Positions 54,236-62,302 of a stretch of 64,000 nt of DNA are shown piece by piece (positions within the stretch are counted from its first letter, which is position 1; every line of letters begins with the position of its first letter). Under the pieces are notes generated by a model. It saw nothing but the letters and a program-made list of their open reading frames with translations. It was not told the origin of the DNA and searched no databases. The stretch is from an uncultured Bacteroidia bacterium (GTDB taxonomy: Bacteria; Bacteroidota; Bacteroidia; Bacteroidales; UBA932). Where the stretch lies: NCBI GenBank assembly GCA_902762435.1, contig CACWOH010000008.1, positions 1 through 64,000 on the forward strand, read 5' to 3'. Made by a program: the position numbers and the translations under genes.

Positions 54236-56392
54236 TTAAAAAGGATATCCGACGCCAAAATGAAGTGCGGCGCCGCCGGGGACGAACCAACCCTTCGGCC
54301 CCAGCCAGCGCTCCCCGGCCGGACGCGCCGGATCGTGCACCTTCAGGCCGGCATCCAGGCGGAGCAGGATGAAGTCGAGGTTCACGCGCAGGCCGATGCC
54401 CCAGTCGCCGGCCAGGCTGCCGGGAAGGTCCAGCTTGCCGAGGCCTTCCCCGTTCAGGGTCCACACGTTGCCCACCTCGGCGAAGATCGCCCATTCCAGC
54501 TTCCAGAACGACGGGAAGCGGTACTCCACGTCCGCCTCCAGTTTCAGGTCGCCGGTTTGGCTGGGCAGCACGAAATACTCGCTCATCTTCTCGTAGCCGG
54601 GACCGAGGGTGCGGGCCTGCCAGCCGCGCATGCTGCTGGCTCCGCCGCAGTAGAACTGCTTTTCAAACGGAAGCGCCGTGGAGTTCCCGTAGGCCCAGCC
54701 GGCGCCGGCGTCCAGGTGCAGGGCGAGGGCGTTGTTGTCGTTCCAGCCGAAGCGGAAAACCTTTCCCAATGAAATCTCCGCACGCACGTACTGCTTGTAC
54801 GGTACGCCGAAAAGCAGGTGCTGACCCTGGAAATCGGACACGGGCAGGACGTTGTTGAACAGCGAGACGACATTGCCGGAAACATCCAGGTTGAAGCGTC
54901 CGTAATGATAGGCGGTTTTCGGCACCACGGAAGCGTCGGTGGTATGGTACACCATCATGCCCACGCCCGCATCGATGTGCGACTCGAACGTATCCCACAA
55001 ATAGGGATACTCGCCCAGGAGCCGGGAGAAATCATCGCTCATCGCATAGAGCTTCACCAGGTTGAACTGGAGCGGATAGATCTGGAAGAACCAGTCTCGG
55101 CGCATCTGGCCGGTGTAGCCGTAACTCAAAGAAGCCAGGCTGCGGCGGTATTCGGGACGGTTCTGGTAGTTGAAGGAGGTGCGGATCTCCGTGCGCGGAA
55201 CGTTCTCGCCCCGCATCCGGTTCACCGGATAGCCCAGCAGGCGCGGGAAACTCAAGCTCGCGGACACGCCGAATTCCGAGGAATGCGCCCGCGCCCCGGC
55301 CATCATCTGCCAGTTGCCGGAGAAGCCAAGGTTCAGCCATTCCCCGCCGTGGAAGAGGTTCTTGTGGTAGAAACTCAGCTGCGGCGAGAAGCCCAGCAGG
55401 CCGGAAGAGTTCGTGGACGCCTCCATATTCGCCTTGAAGCCCAGCACGTCGGTGCCGCTGAGGCGGATGTCGCAGTCCACGACGGCGCTGTCGGACGGAC
55501 TCATCTCGATGCTCACGTTGTTGAACAGCTTGAGCGCCGACAGGCGGGCGTAGGTCGTATTGATCATCCGCTCGTTGTAGGGGACGCCCGGGCGGATCGT
55601 ATTGAATTCGCGCAGCAGCGACTCCTTGAAGGGGATTTCCGAGGGATGGGAGATGTTTACCTTTCCGATGCGGTACACCGCGAGCGGATCGTCCGTCGGG
55701 CTGGAGCCGCGTGCATAGTTGCGGATGCGGTAGTACAGCGTCGTGCGGTCCGTCAGGGTGTCCGCCTCGAAGAAATAGTTGTTCTTGCTGAAGTCGTAGT
55801 AGCCCAGGTTGCGGAACACGGACGCGCCGCGGACGGTTTCCGCCTCGAGGTTCTTCTCGGCGAGGAAGTCGCCCGGATGCACGGTGATGTTGGCGCTGTC
55901 CGCGCTGAACTCCCGCGCGAAGGTCCCGCCCGGCACCTCGAAGACGATGGTGTCGATGGGGATGCGGTCCCCCAGTTCGACGATGTACTTGACCGTCGCC
56001 TTCCTGCCGCGGTATTCCACCTCGGAATCCACTTTCGCGTGGTAATAGCCGAGGTATTCCATGTGACCGGCAATATTGGAGCGGGAGCTTTCCACCAGGG
56101 TGGAATCGAAAACGACGGGGGGCGTACCGATCTTCTCCCAGAACTTGTTGATTCCCTCCCCGCTGCCGTTGGACCAGTTGTAGATGCTCAGGAAAGGACT
56201 CCAGCCAAAGATGAGGCTCGTATTCGGCTGCTGGCGCACATACATGGAGACCTCCTTGGGCGAGATCTTCTCCTTGCCCCTGAATTCCACCTTATTGGCG
56301 GTCAGGCGATAGGCGCCCTCCGGCAGCAGCTTTGTAGTACTGCATGAGATAACAGCCAATAACGATATGACCAACAATAATATACGTTTCAT
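54236..56392 (-). CDS. TamL-type outer-membrane assembly lipoprotein (BamA/TamA superfamily)
   Basis: 718 residues. Lipoprotein signal with AVISC (Cys near residue 17), several POTRA-like modules (about 30-320; PEGAYRLTANKVEFRG, YYHAKVDSEVEYRGRKATVKY, RPGVPYNERMINTTYARLSALKLFNNVSI), then a 16-strand barrel with the Omp85 motif GGASSMRGWQARTLGPG (about 600-616) and the closing strand HFGVGYPF. Lipidated TamA relatives are named TamL in Bacteroidota and take part in inserting outer-membrane proteins with TamB. No tamB is in the window. It overlaps the upstream RNA methyltransferase gene by 4 bases. Confidence 0.9.
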   Translation of the reverse strand: MKRILLLVISLLAVISCSTTKLLPEGAYRLTANKVEFRGKEKISPKEVSMYVRQQPNTSLIFGWSPFLSIYNWSNGSGEGINKFWEKIGTPPVVFDSTLVESSRSNIAGHMEYLGYYHAKVDSEVEYRGRKATVKYIVELGDRIPIDTIVFEVPGGTFAREFSADSANITVHPGDFLAEKNLEAETVRGASVFRNLGYYDFSKNNYFFEADTLTDRTTLYYRIRNYARGSSPTDDPLAVYRIGKVNISHPSEIPFKESLLREFNTIRPGVPYNERMINTTYARLSALKLFNNVSIEMSPSDSAVVDCDIRLSGTDVLGFKANMEASTNSSGLLGFSPQLSFYHKNLFHGGEWLNLGFSGNWQMMAGARAHSSEFGVSASLSFPRLLGYPVNRMRGENVPRTEIRTSFNYQNRPEYRRSLASLSYGYTGQMRRDWFFQIYPLQFNLVKLYAMSDDFSRLLGEYPYLWDTFESHIDAGVGMMVYHTTDASVVPKTAYHYGRFNLDVSGNVVSLFNNVLPVSDFQGQHLLFGVPYKQYVRAEISLGKVFRFGWNDNNALALHLDAGAGWAYGNSTALPFEKQFYCGGASSMRGWQARTLGPGYEKMSEYFVLPSQTGDLKLEADVEYRFPSFWKLEWAIFAEVGNVWTLNGEGLGKLDLPGSLAGDWGIGLRVNLDFILLRLDAGLKVHDPARPAGERWLGPKGWFVPGGAALHFGVGYPF

Positions 56393-57087
56393 CTTCTGCG
56401 GAATTCAGACAAAGTTACGGCCGTCGCGGCGGCCACGTTCAGCGATTCGGCGCCGGAGCGGCCGAAAGCGGGTATCAACAGGCGGGCGTCCACTTCCGCC
56501 GCCACCTCGGGGCGGATGCCGGCGGCTTCGTTGCCCATTACGACCAGTCCGTCCGGGCACAGCTCCTCGCGATACAGGTCCCGGCCGTCCAGGAAAGTGC
56601 CGTATACCGGCCTTCCGGCGGCCCGGAACCGGCGGCACAGCGCCACCAGGTCGCAGGGCACGTAACGGACGCGGAAAAGCGATCCCATCGAAGACTGGAT
56701 CACTTTGGGGTTGTACAGGTCCACGCAGTCTTCCGACGCGAACACCGTCTCCACCCCGAACCAGTCGGCGATACGCACGATCGTGCCCAGGTTGCCGGGG
56801 TCCCGGACGCCGTCCAGGGCCAGGCACAGGCCGTTTTCCGGGGCCGCCGGGGCCGCCTCGGGCCGCTGAACGACCGCCAGCACCGGCGAGGGCGTGGAAA
56901 GCTGGCTGATGCGCGCCATCGCGGCCTCGCCGATCTCCTCGCGGCGCAGCAGCTTCACGACACGCAGGCCGGAGGACAGCGCCTCCTGTACCAGTTTCTC
57001 CCCTTCCACCACGAACAGGCCGTATTCGTCGCGGAATTTCTTTTCGCGAAGCGAACGGATCTGCTTGATTTCGGCCTGGGTGATCAT
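56389..57087 (-). CDS. TrmH/SpoU-family RNA 2'-O-methyltransferase
   Basis: 232 residues. A short substrate-binding N-terminal domain (about 1-80; IKQIRSLREKKFRDEYGLFVVEGEKLV) and the trefoil-knotted SPOUT domain with motif 1 GVRDPGNLGTIVRIADWFG, motif 2 VVMGNEAAGI and motif 3 IPAFGRSGAESLNVAAA. It uses SAM to methylate the 2'-OH of a ribose in rRNA or tRNA; the RlmB/TsnR side of the family is most similar by layout. First gene of a two-gene operon with tamL (4-base overlap), a combination seen in other Bacteroidota. Confidence 0.92.
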   Translation of the reverse strand: MITQAEIKQIRSLREKKFRDEYGLFVVEGEKLVQEALSSGLRVVKLLRREEIGEAAMARISQLSTPSPVLAVVQRPEAAPAAPENGLCLALDGVRDPGNLGTIVRIADWFGVETVFASEDCVDLYNPKVIQSSMGSLFRVRYVPCDLVALCRRFRAAGRPVYGTFLDGRDLYREELCPDGLVVMGNEAAGIRPEVAAEVDARLLIPAFGRSGAESLNVAAATAVTLSEFRRR

Positions 57088-57095
57088 ACAATCTA

Positions 57096-57103
57096 CAAAT
57101 ATA
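57096..57103 (-). promoter_or_regulatory. -7 box TATATTTG of the methyltransferase-tamL operon
   Basis: Minus-strand exact TAnnTTTG ending 8 bases before the ATG at 57087. Confidence 0.65.
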
Positions 57104-57124
57104 AGAAACTCCCGCCAAAGAAAA

Positions 57125-57154
57125 AACCGGATTTCCTGAAGAAGAAATCCGGTT
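57125..57154 (-). terminator. Terminator of the YegP-like gene
   Basis: An 11-bp perfect stem (57125-57135 with 57144-57154), 8-base loop; on the minus strand it is followed by a T run. Confidence 0.88.
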
Positions 57155-57173
57155 CCTTTCGATTCGGGAAAAA

Positions 57174-57509
57174 CTATTCGCCGAGTTCCTCCTCCACGGA
57201 AGAATCGGGAGCGTTGCGCATCACGGAAGCGATGCCCTGCTTCATCGTACGCTCGGAGGCATACATCTGGCTGGAGCCGATGACCTGGCCGTTGCTGGCC
57301 TTCAGGTTGAAGAACGGTTTGCCGTTCTTGGCGACCTTGACTTCGTAGCGCTCCTCGACGGGACCGTTCTTGCGGACGGACTCGATGCCGTTCAGGCAGG
57401 CGGTCTTGGTGGTGTAGCCTTCGCTGGTGAGAATGACCTGGCCGTTGGTGGCCTTCAGGTTGAACTGGAACTCGCCGTTCTTGCGGAGAGTAACAACAAA
57501 TTTACCCAT
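57174..57509 (-). CDS. YegP/UPF0339 (DUF1508) protein, two tandem repeats
   Basis: 111 residues built from two DUF1508 repeats: residues 1-53 (GEFQFNLKATNGQVILTSEGY) and about 57-108 (GKPFFNLKASNGQVIGSSQMY). Each forms a small beta-beta-beta-alpha unit. The function is unknown; the family is widespread and often strongly expressed. Cytoplasmic. The gene is monocistronic, with its own -7 box and a strong terminator. The acidic tail (VEEELGE) is outside the domain. Confidence 0.93.
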   Translation of the reverse strand: MGKFVVTLRKNGEFQFNLKATNGQVILTSEGYTTKTACLNGIESVRKNGPVEERYEVKVAKNGKPFFNLKASNGQVIGSSQMYASERTMKQGIASVMRNAPDSSVEEELGE

Positions 57510-57548
57510 TGCTTTATTGTTTTAAGTGTTGATGAAAAGTCGTTTTCA

Positions 57549-57556
57549 CAAATATA
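57549..57556 (-). promoter_or_regulatory. -7 box TATATTTG of the YegP-like gene
   Basis: Minus-strand exact TAnnTTTG, 39 bases before the ATG at 57509. Confidence 0.65.
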
Positions 57557-57750
57557 ATCATTTTCTTTTCCGATGCACCCCATTTTTCAAAAAAAACGGC
57601 ATTTTGAGCATTAACAAAAATGTTACATATTAAAACAAAGTTGTTTTATTTGTTTGTTTTCAATGCATTAATTTATATTATAGAAAAATCGGAAAATCGC
57701 GGGAAAATAGCCCCATTTTTCGTAAATTCGCACCAATAACAAAAACTTAT
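57557..57750. other. AT-rich gap between divergent genes
   Basis: Strikingly AT-rich compared with the surrounding DNA; no gene seen. A near-consensus plus-strand -7 box (TAAATTCG, 57723-57730) lies 20 bases before the LOG-family gene. Confidence 0.5.
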
Positions 57751-58677
57751 ATGGACAATTATCAGATCCGACGCGAACTTTACGACGCGAAAACGCTCTA
57801 CGACAAGTTCGATCCGAACGACGAAAGCAGCTATGCCGACTGCTACGACAGCCACGTCTTCGCCGACTTCGTCGCCAACGGAAAACGCAGCCGTGACCTG
57901 GCGGTCACCCTCCCCCGGACCCTGCATGACCACTCCATCAGCGACGCCCTTTACCGCTTCCTCAAGAACTGGAATCCGTACAATGTGGTGGGCGTGATGG
58001 GCGGTCACGCGATGCTCCGTTCGGATACGACCTACCGCAGCGTCGCCCACATCAGCAAGACCCTTACCGAGCACGGAAAGCTGATGGTCTCGGGCGGCGG
58101 ACCGGGTGCGATGGAGGCGACGCACTTCGGCGCCTGGATGGCCGGCCGGTCCGACGCCGAGTTCGAGGAAGCCTGGCACATGCTCCTGGTGGCCGGTACC
58201 TTCCGCGAGCCCGGCTGGCTCTCTTCCGCCTTCCGCGTGATGGAACGTTATCCGCAGACGCAGTACAAGAGCCTGGGCATTCCCACCTGGCTGTACGGCC
58301 ACGAGCCGTCCACCCCGTTCGCCACGCACATCGCCAAGTACTACGACAACAGCATCCGCGAGGATACCATCCTCACGGTGACCGTAGGCGGCATCATTTT
58401 CACGCCCGGATCCGCCGGAACCATCCAGGAAATCTTCCAGGAAGCCGCCCAGGACCACTACAAGACCTGCGACGTGGCCAGCCCGATGGCTTTCATGGGC
58501 GTGGATTTCTTCACGAAACAAATCCCCGTCTATCCCTTCCTGCAGGATATGCTCGCACGCGGCAAGTACAACCACCTGCTGCTATCCATATCCGATTATC
58601 CGGACGATATCGTACGCGAAATCCTCGCTTTCCGCGAAGAAAACGCAGTTCATATTCCAGACAAATTCTTCAAATAA
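57751..58677 (+). CDS. LOG-family protein (nucleotide 5'-monophosphate hydrolase type)
   Basis: 308 residues; compact LOG proteins have about 190, so there is a long N-terminal region (1-85) and a C-terminal extension. The Rossmann-like domain carries VVGVMGGHA, SGGGPGAMEA and PGSAGTIQE, the variant of the PGGxGTxxE phosphoribohydrolase motif. Compact members cleave cytokinin- or purine-nucleotides; the role of this larger, PpnN-like form in Bacteroidota is likely nucleotide metabolism. Cytoplasmic. Its stop codon is followed immediately by pfkA, so both should be co-expressed. Confidence 0.88.
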   Translation: MDNYQIRRELYDAKTLYDKFDPNDESSYADCYDSHVFADFVANGKRSRDLAVTLPRTLHDHSISDALYRFLKNWNPYNVVGVMGGHAMLRSDTTYRSVAHISKTLTEHGKLMVSGGGPGAMEATHFGAWMAGRSDAEFEEAWHMLLVAGTFREPGWLSSAFRVMERYPQTQYKSLGIPTWLYGHEPSTPFATHIAKYYDNSIREDTILTVTVGGIIFTPGSAGTIQEIFQEAAQDHYKTCDVASPMAFMGVDFFTKQIPVYPFLQDMLARGKYNHLLLSISDYPDDIVREILAFREENAVHIPDKFFK

Positions 58678-59649
58678 ATGAAAATCAATTCTATAGGAGT
58701 CCTTACCTCAGGTGGAGATGCACCTGGGATGAACGCCGCCATCCGCGCCGTTACGCGCGCCGCCATCTTCGAGGGCTGGCGCGTCTGGGGCGTCTACCGC
58801 GGCTGGGAAGGCCTGATCATGGGCGATATCAAGGAATTCAACAGCGCCAGCGTCAGCAACACGATCCAGCGCGGCGGCACCATCCTCAAGACGGCCCGCA
58901 GCGAAGAATTCCGCACCCCAGAAGGCCGGGCCAAGGCTTACGAAAACATCAAGAAGTTCGGCATCGACGCCCTGGTGGTCATCGGCGGCAACGGCTCGCT
59001 CGCCGGGGCGCAGGCCCTCGCCAGCGAATACGACGTCCCGGTGATCGGCCTGCCCGGCACCATCGACAACGACCTCTACGGCACCGATTCCACAATCGGC
59101 TACGACACGGCCCTCAACACCATCATGGAGTGCGTGGACAAGATCCGCGACACCGCCAACAGCCACGACCGCATCTTCTTCGTGGAAGTGATGGGGCGCG
59201 ACGCCGGTTTCCTGACGCAGAACAGCGCCATCGCCGCCGGCGCGGAGGCCGCCATCATCCCGGAAGACCGGACCGACATCGACCAGCTGGCCAGTTTCAT
59301 CGGCCGCGGCATCCGCAAAAGCAAGAACAGCAGCATCGTGCTCGTGTCCGAGAAGGACGGCGGCGCGATGCACTATGCCGAGCGTGTCCGGCTGGAATAT
59401 CCGCAGTACAACGTGAAGGTGTCGATCCTGGGCCATCTCCAGCGTGGCGGCTCCCCCACCGCCTTCGACCGCATCCTCGCGAGCCGGCTGGGCGTCGCCT
59501 CCATCGAGGCGCTCAAGGAGGGCCAGCGCAACATCATGGTGGGCATCAAGAACGACCAGATTGTGTACGTGCCCATCTCCCGCGCCATCAAGATGGACAA
59601 GCCCATCGACAAGGAACTCATCAACGTACTGAGTATTCTTTCTATTTGA
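58678..59649 (+). CDS. pfkA: ATP-dependent 6-phosphofructokinase
   Basis: 323 residues, the size of the short bacterial enzyme (320 in E. coli). ATP site [13 protein letters not shown] (12-24), catalytic PGTIDND (about 125-131) with the catalytic Asp, fructose-6-phosphate site VEVMGRDAG (about 169-177) and the late [13 protein letters not shown]. Commits fructose-6-phosphate to glycolysis using ATP; ATP rather than pyrophosphate is suggested by Gly in the GGDAPG loop. Begins at the base after the LOG-gene stop. Confidence 0.97.
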   Translation: MKINSIGVLTSGGDAPGMNAAIRAVTRAAIFEGWRVWGVYRGWEGLIMGDIKEFNSASVSNTIQRGGTILKTARSEEFRTPEGRAKAYENIKKFGIDALVVIGGNGSLAGAQALASEYDVPVIGLPGTIDNDLYGTDSTIGYDTALNTIMECVDKIRDTANSHDRIFFVEVMGRDAGFLTQNSAIAAGAEAAIIPEDRTDIDQLASFIGRGIRKSKNSSIVLVSEKDGGAMHYAERVRLEYPQYNVKVSILGHLQRGGSPTAFDRILASRLGVASIEALKEGQRNIMVGIKNDQIVYVPISRAIKMDKPIDKELINVLSILSI

Positions 59650-59674
59650 CAGACACTTACAGGCAATTATCTGA

Positions 59675-60916
59675 ATGTCTGCTGAAACACATCCCTTTCC
59701 GCCCTTCCTGCCGGAGGGGGCGCGCATCCTCTTCCTGGGCAGCTTCCCGCCGCAGCCCAGGCGCTGGTGCATGCCGTTCTATTACCCCAACTGGATCAAC
59801 GATTTCTGGCGCATCCTGGGGCTCATCCATTTCGACGACCGGAACCATTTCTGCCTCCCGTCGGAAAAGCGCTTCGACGAGGCGGCCATCCGCGCCTTCT
59901 GCACCCGCGAAGGGCTGGCCTTCTACGATACCGCCTGCGAGGTGCGACGACTGAAGGACAATGCCTCCGACGCCTTCCTGGAAGTGGTCACGCCCACTGA
60001 CATCCCCGCGCTGCTGGAACGCATCCCCCGCTGCCGCACGCTGGTCACCACCGGCCAGAAAGCCACGGAAATCGTCGCGGACACGTTCGGCTGCGGGATT
60101 CCGCCGGTGGGCGGGGACACGGAAATCCGTATCGGCGACCGCCCCGTACGCTTCTGGCGCATGCCTTCCACCTCGCGCGCCTATCCGCTCCCGCTGGAGA
60201 AGAAGGCCGAGGCCTACCGGCGGCTGTTTCCGCCCATCAGGACGGTGCTCTGGGACCTGGACGGGACACTCATGGACACGCTGGATGACCTGGCGGCGGC
60301 CGTAAACCACGCCCTGGCACTGCGCGGACTGCCCCTGCACACCACGCCGGAATACCGCCGGATGGTGGGACACGGCGTCCGCAACCTGGTACGGCAGGCG
60401 CTTCCCGCCGCCCGGCAGGACGACGACGCCTTCGTGGACGCCGCCCTGGCGGATTTCAAGACATACTACTCCGCCCACATCGACCGGCTGTCGCACCCCT
60501 ATCCGGGCATCCCGGAACTGCTGTCCGAACTGCAGGAGCGGGGCGTACGGATGGCCGTCGTATCCAACAAGTTCCAGGAAGGCGCCGAGCGCCTGGTCCG
60601 GAAGTTCTTCCCCGGCATCGGTTTCGCCGCCATCCTCGGCAACCGCCCCGGCCTCCCGCTCAAGCCCTCGCCGGAAATCGTCCGGGAAGCCCTGGAAAAG
60701 GCCGGCTCCGGCCCCGAAGACGCCCTGCTGGTAGGAGACTCCCCCACCGACATGCGCACGGCTGAAAACGGCGGTATCGGCTCCATCGCCGTCAGCTGGG
60801 GCTACCGCAGCCGGGACGAGCTGGCGGGAAACCGCATCGCGGACAGCGTGGAAGAACTGAAGGCTATGGTAATTCAAAAAAATTGTTTACCTTTGCATCC
60901 GCTTTCGGGGTATTAG
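59675..60916 (+). CDS. Fusion: uracil-DNA glycosylase-like domain + HAD phosphoglycolate phosphatase-like domain
   Basis: 413 residues in two parts. Residues 1-185 look like the uracil-DNA glycosylase superfamily: ILFLGSFPPQPRRWCMPFYYPNWINDFWRIL at the start (motif GSFP and the YP-N pair), the central GLAFYDTACEVRR, and the late PSTSRAYPL. Residues 188-405 form a HAD phosphatase: WDLDGTLMDT (nucleophile Asp), VVSNKFQEGAE and VGDSPTDMRTAENGG, with a helical cap, as in phosphoglycolate phosphatase Gph. A base-removing enzyme joined to a small phosphatase suggests nucleotide or repair clean-up, which is inference. The stop codon lies inside tRNA-Ala. Confidence 0.8.
   Translation: MSAETHPFPPFLPEGARILFLGSFPPQPRRWCMPFYYPNWINDFWRILGLIHFDDRNHFCLPSEKRFDEAAIRAFCTREGLAFYDTACEVRRLKDNASDAFLEVVTPTDIPALLERIPRCRTLVTTGQKATEIVADTFGCGIPPVGGDTEIRIGDRPVRFWRMPSTSRAYPLPLEKKAEAYRRLFPPIRTVLWDLDGTLMDTLDDLAAAVNHALALRGLPLHTTPEYRRMVGHGVRNLVRQALPAARQDDDAFVDAALADFKTYYSAHIDRLSHPYPGIPELLSELQERGVRMAVVSNKFQEGAERLVRKFFPGIGFAAILGNRPGLPLKPSPEIVREALEKAGSGPEDALLVGDSPTDMRTAENGGIGSIAVSWGYRSRDELAGNRIADSVEELKAMVIQKNCLPLHPLSGY
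60888..60895 (+). promoter_or_regulatory. -7 box TACCTTTG of tRNA-Ala
   Basis: Exact TAnnTTTG located inside the last codons of the UDG-HAD gene, 11 bases before the tRNA. Confidence 0.65.
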
Positions 60917-60979
60917 CTCAGTTGGTAGAGCGATAGGTTCGCAATCTATAGGTCAGGGGTTCGAATCCCCTATGCTCCA
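60907..60979 (+). tRNA. tRNA-Ala (anticodon CGC)
   Basis: 73 bases, complete cloverleaf: acceptor GGGGTAT/ATGCTCC with G3-U70, the alanine identity pair; D stem GCTC/GAGC; anticodon stem ATAGG/TCTAT and loop TTCGCAA (CGC); T stem AGGGG/CCCCT with loop TTCGAAT; discriminator A. CCA is not encoded. Its first 10 bases overlap the end of the UDG-HAD gene. Confidence 0.95.
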
Positions 60980-60982
60980 CAG

Positions 60983-61016
60983 AATCCCTCTCAGGTCGGC
61001 CTGAGGGGGATTTTTC
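60983..61016 (+). terminator. Terminator of tRNA-Ala
   Basis: A 13-bp stem with one G-T pair (60983-60995 with 61000-61012), 4-base loop, then TTTT. Confidence 0.88.
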
Positions 61017-61023
61017 GTCGGTG

Positions 61024-61055
61024 CTTGCAAAGATGCCCCGCATATGCTATATTTG
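61024..61055 (+). promoter_or_regulatory. Promoter of the esterase gene
   Basis: CTTG (61024-61027; one mismatch), 20 bases, TATATTTG (61048-61055), 36 bases before the ATG. Confidence 0.65.
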
Positions 61056-61070
61056 CATATAACCAATTAA

Positions 61071-62249
<1,179 letters not shown>

Positions 62250-62266
62250 AGCCTGTCCGCTCCGTT

Positions 62267-62302
62267 AAAAACGGCCGGTGACTTGCGTCGCCGGCCGTTT
62301 TT
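62267..62302. terminator. Bidirectional terminator between esterase and S46 peptidase genes
   Basis: A 12-bp perfect stem (62267-62278 with 62291-62302), A5 before and T6 after, so it can end both converging genes. Confidence 0.88.
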
